From NCBI GenBank assembly GCA_964019165.1, contig OZ025267.1, forward strand, positions 5,423,410 to 5,487,409: a stretch of 64,000 nucleotides of DNA, read 5' to 3'. The notes under the pieces were generated by a model. It had not been told where the DNA came from. It saw only the letters and a list, made by a program, of their open reading frames with translations, and ran no database searches. Source of the DNA: Mastigias papua (Eukaryota > Cnidaria > Scyphozoa > Rhizostomeae > Mastigiidae). Below, one piece after another: positions 35,321-49,448 of this stretch. Within the stretch, counting starts at the first letter, position 1, and the number at the start of each line of letters is the position of its first letter. The translations under genes were made by a program, and so were the position numbers.

Positions 35321-37579
35321 TGCATTATAATTGTAAGCGTAATAATGTAACCACACCAGGGAAGTTATTCAATCATTTAAACAGTAATTGCCGCTCTATA
35401 CAAACAGACCTGTTCTTATGTAATGAAAAAACGGTAAATTGTAATCAGTCTATGCATAATACTGTATCAATGTTAGCAGTCAATTTATGAAATGATGTTT
35501 CATTTCAGAGTTAGTTGCCTAGATATTTTTAATGTACTCTGCAAAGTTCCTTGGCAGTATCATCCAATCATTGTCTTGTGATGTGTTTTTTGTTAACTTC
35601 ATATAATGATCATTAGTTTTGTGCATGAATAGGTCAATGGATTGGATTGGTGATTGATATTAGTGACACTAATATGATCTATCACCTTGTTTCCTTGCCC
35701 TGTAACTATGTTGTTAGCACTGTGTTCTTGCATTCTACTCTTGCTATGAAATGTCCAGTTATGTAACTGTTGATTTTTATAATTGAAAAATAAATCCCAA
35801 ATGTATTGATAAGTCCAGTGAACCTGGAATTTGAGATATCGAGTACACAAAACAGCAAATTTTTATTGTCTATACTTTTATCTAAGTCTTTGACACTTTG
35901 GCACGAGCACAAGCCAAACTTTTGTGGTCGCAAGGGACATTGATTTGAATTGGATATTTATGTTGCATGAACTTTGACTAAAACAATAAAATCATTTTGG
36001 GACTATGTCGTCAGCAGCGGTAGTGGGATGAAGCATGCATGGTGATCCCTTGGGGGGTCAGGCTGAGGTTGTTTACGGTTTGTTTTCATGTAAGTGGGAT
36101 ATAGATTGCAATTTCCATCTGCAAGAACGTTAAATTTTAGACAATATTTGTAAATTTTTGTTTGTATTTGTTTGCTAATCTTCGTCATTTCTTCGTTGCA
36201 TTCATTGCTTTCGGAAGTTGTAACTACCTTATCTAGTTATTACTTTATTGAGCAAAAACCTATACAAACCTGCGAGTTATTGCAAGTGCACTAGTATTTC
36301 GAGTTTTCCTATTTCTATTTTTCAATGAAGAAACGTTACCGTTCACAAAGCCATCAGTGATAATAGTAGTTTACAGCTTTTGAATCAGTAGCAGGAGTTT
36401 AGAAAAATCTAAAAATATCTAAAGTAAGGCATTTATCAGATAATCAAGACATTGTTACGAGGATGTAAAATTTGTAACACTTGACCAGCTGCGTAGACAT
36501 ATTTTGTAATTTTTCTCATCCTCTAGGATACTTTCTCCCATCCGAAATCAAGCAGTTGATTTCAAAATTAAATTTCTTCTAAACTGACCAATTTTGCATG
36601 CTTTTTAGTAGATATGTTTTGGAGTTCTAATAAACTACTGTCTTGACTCTAGACAGTTACGTTTGTATTGCTTGTCACCTGAGATGTATTTTTCTATCTA
36701 TTTAAATAGATCCTAACTGTATACTGCTTAAGTAAGTGATTGTGTATGATCGCAAGGAAATACATATTGGCTATCGATGAAATTTCATTAGATCTTCTTT
36801 ATCATAAGGGGCAATGTTGCTATCAGCATTGTTAGATCTATGAGTCTGCAGAAACTTCGTTCATATTTAGAAGAATGATCTAAAGATGCCCGCCTACCGT
36901 CACTTCCATTACTTAGCTTGATATGTGGAAAAAGTAGAAATACATATAAGCCTCATCTTATCATGCATAATAACCATAGGAAGCATAGCCCAAAGGAGAT
37001 GTCTTCAGATGGCTTTCGTGACAAATCAAGAGAGCAAAATTGACTTACCAATAAATTGTTTAGACGAAGCCAGGGAAGAAATGCTGGGTGCGTGGCAAAT
37101 TCTGCCAAAGTGCCGACAATGACTGAATGGAGAAAATTTCAACGGACCACGGCTGTCAAATTGGCCTAACGTACTATGATTTAAGCTCATAGAGATGATG
37201 AAACAGTAATGAAATATGGAAATGCAAGTCATGAAAGTGCCGGTGGTGTGTAGACATCTTCAAATATTTAAATGTTGTTGGGGGTTCCTGCAGCTCCCCC
37301 TAGTACCTTCAATGGTACCTCCTCTGCAAAGTTTTACATTATAAAGTTCGAGAATAGCAACAAATAAATAAAGTTACGTACAATAAAACAATTGAACAAC
37401 TTATAAAAAAGACGTCATACAAAACGGCCACCATAGGATTGTGTCTTTGAACGACTTTTTGTATAACAGTGATTGGCCAGGGGCACAAATGCAATTTTCT
37501 ATGAGGTTGTGTGTTCAAGGGACCGAGTTTTCATCTCATCCGACCGATTCTGCGAAATAGTTGTCGGGGTCGCTCTCCT

Positions 37580-37885
37580 CGTCACACATAACACATATGG
37601 ACACTGAATATGATATGATTTAATTATTTATACACACAAATTAAAGCCCTTCAGCTTATAGTTTAGAAAGTATACATAGAATAATTAAAAAGTAACCTAA
37701 GATGCTGGTCTTCCAGGGGGTCGTGTTTCTAAGCTCTTCAAGTAGTCCTTTAGTTCTTCTTTAAAGTGACTATTAGTCGGGAGTTCTCTGTTAGCAACTG
37801 GAATGTCATTCCATGCTTTAATAGCAGAATATTGAATAACTAATATGGACACTGGAAGGTTACTATACTTAATGACGGCATTTGT
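37580..37885 (-). mobile_element. LINE 3' fragment (C-terminus and tail)
   Basis: The minus strand reads SAIKAWNDIPVANRELP, then KEELKDYLKSLE and ends near 37,700. This is the last part of a LINE reverse-transcriptase ORF of the IKxWNxIP type. An AT-rich tail with repeated ATCAT follows to about 37,600. It abuts the plus-strand fragment at 37,886. Confidence 0.7.
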
Positions 37886-38270
37886 GTTATCTCAGTTCAG
37901 CTACTGCACGCTTCTATGGATGTTTTTGATACAACTTTGAACCACAGAATGCATCACGTTCATGAAAGAGCTCTGCGCATTGCATATAAAGATAAAAGAC
38001 ATGACTTTGGTCTCCTCGTGGAACAAGCCATGTTGGTGCCTGTCCATATAAGGAGTCTGCAGTTACTCCTAACCGAAATCTATAAAACAAAATGAAATCT
38101 AAATCCGCCCTTAATGAAGGAAATTCATAGGGAACAAGATGTTTCTTATAATCTAAAGTATAGTAATGACGCTACACTCCCCAAAGTGAGAACATCTACT
38201 TATGAGGTTGGAAGCATAGGCCACCTTTGGAGTAAACTGCATCAACTGCTTTCAGGTGAAATTTAAATAT
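37886..38270 (+). mobile_element. LINE reverse transcriptase C-terminal relic
   Basis: The plus strand reads NHRMHHVHERALRIAY, LLVEQAMLVPVHIRSLQLLL, then, after a stop, VSYNLKYSNDATLPKVRTS and SIGHLWSKLHQLL. This is the typical N-x-x-x-x-x-H-E-R-A-L-R end of LINE reverse transcriptases. It is opposite in orientation to the neighbouring fragment, so two insertions (or one rearranged) meet here. It occupies the place where array copy D's terminal exon would be expected. Confidence 0.75.
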
Positions 38271-39600
38271 CAGCAAACCTTAGAGTTTTCTAAAGACTTA
38301 TAAGGTCTTGGAGTTGTAATAAATACTGCTGCAGGCTATACAAAATATATTTTCAGAATGTTGGGCTTCTGACCCAATAAAAAGTTAACGAGATGTCCAA
38401 ACGTATTTATTTTATCTATTTATCCTTCATTTACTTATTTAACTGTAAAATTGAGCTCTATTCTTTTAGAATGTTTCTTTTATATCTTTGTAAATTGTAG
38501 ATAGTAGGCTTCTACGTCAGCTATTGTACCCAGCTTATTTTAAATTTAAGGATGATGACCACGACGAGGAATATTATAAAATTAGATCGATAACAAAAAG
38601 ACTCGGCATTTCTTCTGATTTCTTAATAACAATTCCAGCTTCATATTGTGAAACTACCATTACTACGACACTACCATTTTTATTTTATGACATTTCCATT
38701 ACTGTGACATTACAATTATTAAGAGGTTTCGGGATTACCTAATCCCATCCTCACTCAATATAAAGAAAGATTGGGGGGGCTTATAGCTTACTCTAAATAA
38801 ATATATTATAATGATGGTGATGGACATCTTCATTGTTGTGTTCAAATGTCTACATCATTACCAGTCTTAAGACTAGTTTTTGCTCTATTTCGTCTTACCA
38901 AACATTTAGAGGTTGATTTGCAGCCATAACCAACTCAGGGGACATTCAAAACAACATTAGCTTTTCATGCACAGATTCTCATTCTAAATTTTCCAAGACC
39001 ATTATACTCTACGGCTAGCATTGAACCATCATGCTTATCTGTCTCGATGCATGACAAAACAACATTAGCCCTTCATGTAACGACTCTCATTCTAGAATCA
39101 AAGTTTAGCAGATAGTATTAGGACATACTGTAATCAATGTTTGATAATACATTAGAATGCTGCTACTAGTTTCTTTAAAATCACGCTTTGAATCATACAA
39201 AGCAGGTTTCCGATAGTACAGTTGGAGTATTGTCTATTATACTTTTGAAAAGATATTTAACACTTGAACTTTTCTGCACTACAAAGCAATGGTGACAGTA
39301 TTCATAATAGATGGAATAGCGTAAATATAATCAAGGGTAGATAAAATTAACAGAACTTACTTCCTATTCTGGATTCACAGTTTCATATAATGGGCCTGTA
39401 GTGCTATCAGGGCAATAGCAAACGAATCCTCCGCTTCCAGAGAATCCCAAGCATAATCCACCATTTTGGCATGGGTTGCTGTCACATGCACGAAACACTG
39501 AAATCGAGCAAAGCAGTGATGCAGCTACTGACCCAAAGACGGTATAGGAGAATTGAAGAATCATACATCAAAATTTTTCTTAACCTGAAATTTTTCTTTA

Positions 39601-39900
<300 letters not shown>

Positions 39901-40104
39901 CTAGTTGCTTTCACTGTTCATTAATGAGTAATGCAGATTGCTTTTGAGAGCACCACTGACTGTTTACAACACTTATAAACATTTTTCCAAACCTAGAATT
40001 TTCCTTCGCTTTGCAGCAATGCTCGCAAGTTTAAACGTGTATAGACTGTGTAGATTAAATTAAGGGTAGATAAGATGAACAGAGGCAATTTTCTGATACC
40101 TCAT

Positions 40105-40394
40105 TTTATTTTGACATAAATCTTCTTTTAAGCCAATAGAGCAGGCCTGTAGCCAGCTTGAATTCACAAGAGAGGCAGAGTCAATATATATAATACAAAT
40201 GTTTATATAATTCATGCCTTTAGGGGAAGCACAGAGTCAAATTTCACAAGTTCAGAGGGGCCTTGCCCCCCCAAGGCCCCCTTGACTACGCGCCTGCAAT
40301 AGAGTAAGTATAGGAGAATTTTCCGATTCCATCAAAGCATTTTCTACCATTATAGTATAGATTACTCGCACGTACACAAACATTCAAATTAAAG
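40105..40394 (-). pseudogene. EGF exon interrupted by hAT insertion
   Basis: On either side of the insertion the minus strand gives ASNLYYNGRKCFDGIGKFS and IGLKEDLCQ. Several conserved cysteines are replaced (NPCQ is NLYY, SCVC is SYTY) and the donor is lost. The many substitutions suggest decay independent of the insertion. Confidence 0.75.
40134..40304. mobile_element. Short non-autonomous hAT insertion in an EGF exon
   Basis: A 155-bp insert (40142-40296) has ends CAGGCCTGTAGCCAG and, inverted, CAGGCGCGTAGTCAA, flanked by exact 8-bp duplications CAATAGAG at 40134-40141 and 40297-40304. The ends resemble those of the 2.26-kb hAT element at 16096. Removing one duplication restores the continuity of the surrounding degenerate EGF exon. 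It carries no coding sequence. Confidence 0.88.
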
Positions 40395-41734
40395 CTATGC
40401 AGTGATGCAGCAACGGATTCAAAGAAGTTTTAACTGGTTTGTGAAGTTCTTAGAATGTAACCATGCCATATTTAACTCTCTAATTGTTGACATGTTTGTT
40501 CCTCAGTTTCCAATAAAAGGACGTAATAGATTACTAGATTACTAGAGTCAATTTTGAGTATTATGCATGAAAATTGACATCACGTCAAAGCTACCTTGTC
40601 TGGACCTGCACACAAAAGGAACTTGCGGAGCTGCAATGAATACTGGTACTAGTAGTCACCTATATCCACATTTTGTAATTTTTCCATTACCAAGGAGTGC
40701 ACCAAGTTGAATAAATAATCATTCTGTATTTTACTCCAGTTCATACCCCCGCGTTCCAAAAGAGTAAGAGAAGAAGAAGTTGGAATATCTCATATCTTCA
40801 AGTCTCTTTTTCCAAATTGCTTCATGCATCTTCTCCGACTGCTTTCTCGATTTTAACATGACGTACTGCCCAGTAGTCTTTAGCTTTGCAATATATTTGC
40901 AGCTATCGTCGATCCAACAGTTACGATAGATAAGAATTAGCTCAGGTGAGAGAGAACTACCCTCATCGGTTCCTGAGATTAATTGATAAGCATAACCAAT
41001 AAATCTGGCAATTTGATAAATATGGGAAAGCAAGAAGAATCAGACAAATTTGCCCCAGGCAGCATTTGAAATTCATGTTTCACACCTCTTAAGTTACTTC
41101 GATTTTTTGTTTCGACGTATTTCAGTTTTTGGGTGATTATCTAAAACATACATAAGTATTAAACATAATTTCTACAGCCATTTAATACATTGAGAGTATT
41201 TCACTAAACAGCACTAGCAATTCCTATCTAGTGAAACGTTGAAAGAGCTCTGACGCTTTGTTTAGTGTTGTTCGAGGGTTTCGATACAACGCATCGATAG
41301 GCTGGCAGAACAAGCTAATGTGTTTACCCAGTCGATATACGTGTTTTGCATCAAGTATGCTTTTGTGGCCACTGCATACTTTAACAAGCTCAAATATCCT
41401 TATTTTGCAGCGGTATTTTACTTTTTTCGAACAAAGCTTTGTTGCTTATGACATTAAGAACTAGAATACGAAGAGCAACCTTACAGAAAACGATTTTGGT
41501 AGCAAGACTAAGACTAAGGAAGATCGCAATGATGATAGTGGTCAAGGCTTATCCATAAAATATAGATATTGCTCCTTGACTGATCAATCTTGTACACTGG
41601 AATGCTCAGTACATATAAAAGTAGCGTAATTTTGTATTTCGATTAATGAAAGGTTCTATTTCTCTCTAAAAGTCCTTAAGTGGCAGCATGTGATGCAAAG
41701 AAATTGCAGTATTCTTGAGACACAATGAGATATC

Positions 41735-42900
41735 ATTCCAAAATTTAACTTACCACTAAATGTTTGTATTTTTTGGCTTGACGACAAGTGACAACCGGTC
41801 ATTTGCAGTACACGATTTCACATGAAGCAGCAATTGACGTAAATGAGCTGTACCAAGAGATTTATTAGATCACTCAATAAAAGAATGTCTCTCAATGTAG
41901 ATAAACCTGCTACTATGTAATGAAAACCCGTAAATAATAAGCATTAAACGCAATCAAAAAGTATCAATGTTGCTTTTTCTATTGAAAAGAATGTTTATTG
42001 GCGGGTGTCTCATCTATAGGTGTTCTACAATTCCTCCGCAGTACAACCTACTCTTTGACTGAATGCCTCTTCTGCTGGAAATGTATATGAAGCATTCATG
42101 ATATGAATTACTCTGGCAAAAGATTTGATTATGTGAATATGATTAGTGATTGGTGATAATGATGCTGATGATATCTGATGAGTTCTTGCTAGTTTGTTAT
42201 TTATCCCACTTCCAAATGGTAGATATATTAAATTAGGGAGCAGAAATCTTTCGTATGCTTGTGTCTTTTCACCTTTTTTGTAAAAGTGTGGATCAGAACG
42301 AAGGCCTAACTGATTTGGCTATAGAAAATGAGCAAGAGTGTTTTTCCTATGCTATCTTCTACTGAGATATTCCACTAGGTGTGTAAGTACCAGTTGCAAA
42401 TTACTTTAGGAAAGAACTGCAGTATAATTATGTGTGAAAAATTGTTTTTAAGTTTAAATCAATTATTATTTCTATCACCTATCAGTATTGCTAGTTGTAT
42501 ATTGATTATGAATGATCAACATTCTAATCATCAAGCACAAAACATACATTATCAAATGTATTACCGATCATACATACAAAGCGACCAGTATCATTAACAC
42601 TTTTTCATTGCATTGAGTAATCAATATTTACCAACTTTCATTAAATAACGACAGGTTGATTTATATACTGTGATAATCTATGATTGAGTTATTTAATAAA
42701 TTCCCTCTTATAGTTGAGTTATTACTCTTGCAGGTTTAAGGGGCTCAAGCGAACAGATACATCTTAATTTGGAAATTCTTTTTCTGAAGCTACGTTGTTT
42801 ATGCAAAATTATATTTCTTGTTGGTCATATGAGTCTACACGCGAATAGCATACACTGATTATTCAGGGAAGTAACTAAGATTTTACATAATCTTCTGCAT
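41735..42900. repeat. Segmental duplication of 5' region, copy 1
   Basis: Similar in order to 43990-45900: the 5' exon/donor region, 'gaaaagaat' segment, 'tataattatgtgtga', 'agtattgctagtt', 'gattgagttatttaataa', and 'cactgattattc' with 'ggga'. No gene is seen inside. Divergence is considerable, so boundaries are approximate. Confidence 0.6.
41754..41810 (-). other. Putative 5' non-coding exon of array copy D
   Basis: A GTAAGTTAAATTTTG donor (complement of 41753-41739) with the exon-side 'ggttgtcacttgt' motif on the minus strand. The same motif recurs at 44,050-44,065. Confidence 0.45.
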
Positions 42901-43989
42901 ACAGAAAAACCCTCCATAGCAGTGTGAAAGGTGATACCTAGCTCTTCAGTCCCATGCTAGTGCCTGTCTTTGTAGGTTTATTCATAATAAAAGGTAGTTA
43001 CCTACTGGAATTTTTACTTTGTGCTGAATTGATAGGCTTGGACTGCTCTTTCCTAATATGCTATTGAATACCATCCTACTAGTTACAAATTTTGATGAAT
43101 AAAAGTCATCCCGATGTTTACTATATTCCACGCGTGGATATTATATACCTCTTGAAAATGTCAAAATAGACTTTTCTCTGAGAAATCTAGCTTAAGATCT
43201 AGTCCTTATAGATTTTCACTTTTAGACCTTTGCATTAATGTACTTCAAGTTCCTTTAATTGTTCCTTATTTCGAACTAGCATTTAATGCCCTGAAAAAGT
43301 ACGGAAACAATACAAACATTTTAGGCCCTGCATGTAAAGACCAGAAGCTATAAGCATCCCAAGATTCAACAGTCACAAATATTATATGAAGCACTAGCTG
43401 CATTGAAGGCAAACAATGCAAGCGTATTTTATTGCAATGAATGGAACCTTCCTCCAATTGCTCGATAGTCTGAAGTGACAAAAATATATCATATCATAAT
43501 TTTCTCAGTGATATGGTTTTTTGCAGTAGAAATTTCATAAGATTGTGTGAGTTTTCAGATATTTGCTCATTATGAAGGAGGTCTGTTATGAAGTAGTTCC
43601 TTATAAAAAGAGTATCAATCGAAGTTTCTTTTTAAAGTATACTATCAGGTAGGTATGAAGCCAGTTTTACTGCATGGAAATATAATCTGACCTTCCGTCC
43701 ATGAAAATATAAAAAATGTCCTTGTTAGACGTACGTAGCACTCTAGTGATAGTATTGTTAAAGTGCTATCTATAGCTAAAATCACTTAAAAATACAAATA
43801 TTGTTCTACATATTGTTGTAGACTGGAATGTTGGACACATCTAAATGGAGAAAAATTTTATGCTATTTTAAGACAAGAAGTAGCTTTGCTGCTCTCCCTT
43901 TAAAGTCTTTAGTGGGACCATGTGATATATAGAGACTACAATTTGTTTCATATTTAAGAAGATATAAGTAACCTTCTCTTGTGCATAAT

Positions 43990-45900
43990 GATTCAAACCA
44001 TTCAAAAGTTTACCTTACCTTTGAAGATATTTATTTGCTGGAATAACCACAAGTGACAACTAGCCAATATTTCTGTAGAAGCATGAACATGAAATTCCAA
44101 GTGAGAAAATTCATTGATACCAATGAATTTATTCTCATCATTCAATGAAAAAATGTATCTCTATATAGGTTAGCCCACTACTGTGCAAAGAAAATTGGTG
44201 AATCCTGGCTTTGCTAATTGTTTTATGAAAAGAATTTCTGTTAAAAGGTGTATCATCTGTCAATGTTTCGAAAATATTGAGCTATTCCTTCAATGATTGG
44301 ATGTTGCTTCTGTGGGAGTTCTATATGAACCATATATGATATGTATTAACTTGGAAATGGATTTGATTATGTGTTGATAAATAACTATTGCTGATAACGA
44401 TGCTGATGATTCATAGTCAATATGAAATTAACGTTGTTCATGATTGAGATAAAGAAAGTAGTAATTAGTTGCAATAAGATTAAGTATTCTTATTTTAAGA
44501 TTCTTAATAACGTATGGGCATCCTTCTTTCTTTCAATCTTCTTCTTTAACAACTAATGAATCTCTCAGATTAGTTCTTGTCTTAGTCCTAACTGATACCA
44601 CTATGCACCTACTAGAATTAACTGCTGACATGAAGAGTCCAATATTAAGATGAATAGTGATCTCAATGCTGTTGTGGAACTTCAAAGCTAAGCAGTATAC
44701 TGTTAATGTTATTGCTCACCTTGAGCTCTTTGTATATTTCATAAGCCATCTGACTTCTCTTTATAGATACTTAGTTAACTTAAGCCTTGATGGAACTCAT
44801 TAACATCAGATTATAGCGAAAGTATCAAGCATTGCCAAAAAGATGCACTTAGAAAGTCTTGGTCAAACCGGGAGCTATTGCATTTTTAAATGACACAGTT
44901 CTTTGTTTCAATGACAATCTGGACTTATTTGCTTTTAAATATCAATTGAAGAGATGCAACGGTGAACATCAGCTTGAAAAAGTAGGTAGGCCAGCTGTTC
45001 AGGATGCACGGCATTGCTCTGCGATACAGCAACATTCTCCTTTAATCCTTTCATAGTCAGGATGAATTCAATTCGTTGCAGGCAATACACATTTTCAATT
45101 AGGGAACAATAATCATTTATTTGCTTGTCTTTTGCTTTGTATCATAAAAGGGTGGAAGAGGACAGTAGGTGAGCTGATTTGATTTTGGAACTTAAGCGAG
45201 GTGCTTTTCCTCTGCTTGTTTTCTGTTCATGTATTCGTTTAGGCTTGTGAGTACCAGTTGTGCATGGCCTTAGAACAATTCAAGTATATAATTATGTATG
45301 AAGATCGTTTAAAAATTATTACCATTCTCATTCGTTAGCATTGCTAGTTCTCACATTGATAACCAATGACATGCATTGTTTTTGTCAATCACTAGTTACA
45401 TATTTTCAAATTCATTACCTAAGTCATTCACATGATCAATGGTAAAAAACAAAAATCGCAAAGAAGAAATTTTGACTCATAGACTAGAAGGTAATGCGAA
45501 GGAGCTGTCTCAAAGTCATTTCAACATTTACACATTAAATATTCTCAAACCTAAATTCGCTTTACAAAGCAAGTAGTACCTCATACCTTTTAATTATATC
45601 GAGTAATCAAATTCACCAACTCCTATTGCATACAAACAGGTTGACCTACATACCCTGACAATTTATGATTGAGTTATTTAATAAGTACCCTGTAATTTCT
45701 GAGTTATTACGTTTTCAAGTATTAACGTCTCAAACAGACAGATAAATTTAATTTGGGATTCCAGTTGTTGAAGCTATGTTGTGCATCTGAAACTATATAT
45801 TTTGTTAGATATATGCACCTGAACTCGTATAATGTACACTACTGATTATTCTGGGACTTGACGACGATTTTTCATGACGAGCTACCGAGAGTACGCTCCA
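43990..45900. repeat. Segmental duplication of 5' region, copy 2
   Basis: Partner of 41735-42900 with extra internal sequence. It includes a second putative 5' exon donor (GTAAGGTAAAC, complement of 44018-44008) but no matching signal-peptide exon before copy D, so it looks like a lost or orphan promoter unit. A weaker third match to its 'gattgagttatttaataa' part lies near 46,960-47,030. Confidence 0.55.
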
Positions 45901-47290
45901 CTGTGGAAGGTGATACCTTGCTCTCCAGTCAAATGTTAATACTACTCGTTCTAAGTTCCTTTGCACGTTTTTTTTTACCAAGAATGCTTGTCTTCTCCCA
46001 GCTATCTAAAAATCTGCCATCTTTTTCATGATCTCAGTATTGAAACTTTCTCAAAACAGGAATATTCTAGTTTGACTTTTCTTAACTTTTTGAGCAGTAG
46101 TATGCTACATTCTTAGGCACCACTTTCAAGCAAAGTGTAATGATGCATTGCGCTTTGAAGTCGTGCAACATTGAAAGGGCTGCATTGTCCTTCTTTAAGT
46201 TACTATCCCCTGTTTGTTATTACAAAATTTGATTAGGTATGTCTGTCAGATTATCTCCTGAATTACCAAGATAGGCTGTTTTCTAAAGAATCTAGCTAAA
46301 AGTCAAATTCCAAAATTGTATGCAGCAATTATGTTGGAAAGTTCACGGTCATCATTTATGTAGTTGAATCGATAGATCTTTGACTAAAATTACCATTGCG
46401 ATCTTCCTGGGGTGACACCACTCAACTACAGCAACGCCTACTTCTGTAACGATTGATTTAATACTTTCATTGTCTATGTGTGAAGCAACAACGCTTTGTC
46501 TGTTACAGAGCTATGATGCTTATCACCTGTTTGAAACATACAAAACGTGCAGAATATTTGCTGCACGAAATGTGTACATTACTTCATGAAGCGAAAAAGT
46601 TGTGTTCATTCCATCCATGGATCTCTTCATTCTGGTTTCAAAGTTTCCACAACATGGCTGGCAAGCATTATACAAAACTTATGTTCATTGAACAACAGCA
46701 GACAACACAGAGAAGCCTAAGTTTGTTTTGCTGATAGAACTTTTCGATTGCAGCACTTGAGAATCCGAAACATTACCTGATTGGCTATTTCACACAATCA
46801 TTTGAGAGTAGGAATCTGATCTTCACTGCTTTTATTTTATGTACTGTCGAAAATATGTACGTTTATTTTTAAAACATCCTAGTTTTTTATCTATCGGCTA
46901 CAAAAGTCAATTATTTTACTTCATAGGAGATATCAGAAATTACATCACGTGCTCTATGCTCAATAATTGATTTATACTGTTCGATATATTGCAAATTCTA
47001 TGATCAATTCTTTAAATAAAGTAAAAAGGAAATTGAATGTTTAACAAGCTAAGGGCAACCTATGGACTTTACCAATGCCTCAAACTCACATAAGCATGTC
47101 AATGTATAGTCTGCTTGTCAATAAAGTATGTTTACGTATTATCTATCCATCTATCCAACAATGACCCAGTGGCATAGAACAAAGAGAGAGAATCTATTCA
47201 AGAATAGCTATTTGCAATGTTTCGCAAAGTATCAGGATGTAATGCTCTGCTCTTTGTCAACTCTCTTTTCTTATTTATATAAATTTAATT
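45900..47290. other. Intergenic, mostly unrecognised
   Basis: Apart from a weak repeat match near 46,960-47,030 I see nothing here. An 84-codon frame at 46480-46734 has no recognisable features. Confidence 0.3.
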
Positions 47291-47329
47291 CAAACTACAT
47301 CTTCTAAATTAACATTTTATCTCTTTGTG

Positions 47330-48490
47330 GATGACACCAGTATCTACTTTGAATCAGGGAAGTAAGAACAACGTCAAAAGGTGGTAAACTATGAACTAAA
47401 GCATATAAAAAGTGACTTGATGCTAACAGACTTGCTCTGAACGTTGACAAAACAAACTTTGTCATTTCTCATTCACCACAGAAACCTCTATGCAAGACTA
47501 TTGCAATAAAGTTTGGTAAACAGCATGTGAAAACGGCTCAGCATGTCAAGTTCCTTGGTCTACTTTTGGATGAAAATCTGTCTAGGAAGCATTATTTAAG
47601 TGAACTGTCTAAGAAGTTAGCAAGGATATATAGTAACTTCTTCAAGGTTAAACATCTTCTTTTTACAGATGTATTGGTCACTTTTTAACACTCTTTATTT
47701 GCTTCTTTTCTTTAATATGGAATTGTTGTATCGAGACTTAGGTATAATACTTACATCAAGCCAACATTCTTCAAAAGAAAGTTGTACGAGCTATTGCTTA
47801 TAAAAATCTTCCTGTACCTTCTGCTCCTATTTTTATCAATCTTCTCAATCTCAAGCTGCAGCATCTTTTTGAAATGAAACTGCGAACATTTGTTTTTGAG
47901 TCTGTTAATAAGTTTTCCCCATTTTGTGTTCATGAGCTTTTTGATGTGCTTTTGCACGTTCATCAACATGATACTATGCAGGCACGTGAAGGTGACATTC
48001 TTCTGACACGCAAAACACTTAGCAATATGGTTTGAAATCCATAAGGTATGCAGGTGCAAAATCTTGTAGCAGCATTTCACATGTTATTAAAACAAGTTTC
48101 AACACTAACAATTTTCCGGCATCAACGTAAGCTCCATTTCTTCGCCTCCAACTACCAGTCCTAGAACTTCAAACAGCCAGCCAACCAGCCAATCACTAGC
48201 AGTCTCACGTAAAATATGAAATTGTTGAATTAGTGAAGTCTTTATCTATCATCAATCAAACTCCAAACTTTTGTTTTCAACCAAAGGGGTGCTCTCTCCT
48301 CGATTAGTTTAACTATTGAGAGAGCTCCTAATTTTAAGAAATTCCCTGCATACAAATTTCCCTATAAATTTATCTATCTTGATAGTTTGTATTTCTTATT
48401 GCGATTTGCTGCTGTGTAGTGTGTTGCAATTATTTTGATGGCTTTTGCATGTAGTGGAATTTAAAAAATGAAATGAACTGAACTGAACTG
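47330..48490 (+). mobile_element. LINE reverse transcriptase relic with 3' UTR and tail
   Basis: Broken plus-strand frames read FVDDTSIYFESG (degenerate catalytic box), LALNVDKTNFVIS, HVKFLGLLLDENLS and LSELSKKLARIY. A C-terminal part (FSPFCVHELFDVL) follows near 47,910. The 3' UTR has the hairpin CTCTCTCCTCGATTAG / TATTGAGAGAG at 48,295-48,330 and ends in AATGAAATGAACTGAACTGA near 48,490. It is 5' truncated. Confidence 0.75.
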
Positions 48491-49172
48491 ATAATGAGAC
48501 TGGTCGGCCATTTTCACCCCTCATCATTCATGCATAATTTACCTATATGAAAGTACATTTCAAAATGACAATGAGACTGGTCGGCCTTTTTCACCCTTTT
48601 TCATTCATCCATAATTTATCTATATGAAAATACATTTTAAAATGATCATTATGGCGCATGTCTTCGTGCTCAAATAGAAATCTTTACATCGACTTGCATA
48701 GCAAGGAAGAAGGGTGGATTTTTATGATAGATTTAGCAACGGTGTCAAGATTTGTAGCTTTTCACAACATCATTTTTCACTTCAATTCATTTGACAAATA
48801 TTTATACACGAAATATCCTTCAGTATAATACAGTGACAAACTATCTAATATATTCAAAACTGAAAATAAAGATTTAAAGAGACAAATTTATTACGCATTT
48901 TAACTTCAAGCTGTGCTTTCAGGGGGTCGTGTTGACTTAATGATAAATGAAAACCTGTTTGATTGCCCACTGCTTTTACTTATTTTGCCCTCCTTGCTCA
49001 ATGGAAATGATTTTATAAGGCAGCGTATTCATCTAATCATCTTCTGCAAGAGAGCGTAAAGCAAACAAACTTTACAGGACATCACTCATGATATTATTCT
49101 TCTATAGCTTTAAAAGAACTTGACTATTAAACATTATGTAAGATATAAATATAGATGTAAATAGTAATATAG

Positions 49173-49178
<6 letters not shown>

Positions 49179-49233
<55 letters not shown>
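49179..49233. repeat. (AC)n microsatellite
   Basis: About 27 AC units. It yields a Cys-Val artefact frame on the minus strand. Confidence 0.97.
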
Positions 49234-49234
<1 letters not shown>

Positions 49235-49448
49235 CGCATACACATCAACTCAGTTCTAAGTAAATGTAAAGAGTTGGATTGGGTACTAATCACCGAATTT
49301 CAGTGCAAACAGGAAAATTTGGATAACTGACATAGCTAGTGAACAAGCTGTAAACAGCTTTCTATAGTACTAACGCACTTTCAACAAATGTAAGTTAACA
49401 TTTCAGTTTAATATCATCTTTTGGATTTCTACTACAAAACAATGAGTT

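Noticed and set aside
36925..37122. Possible transposase fragment (CLDEAREEMLGAWQILP)
   Set aside because: Only a vague resemblance to the C-terminal region of pogo/Tigger transposases, with no catalytic motifs.
49102..49293. Cys-Val repeat protein on the minus strand
   Set aside because: Artefact of the AC microsatellite.
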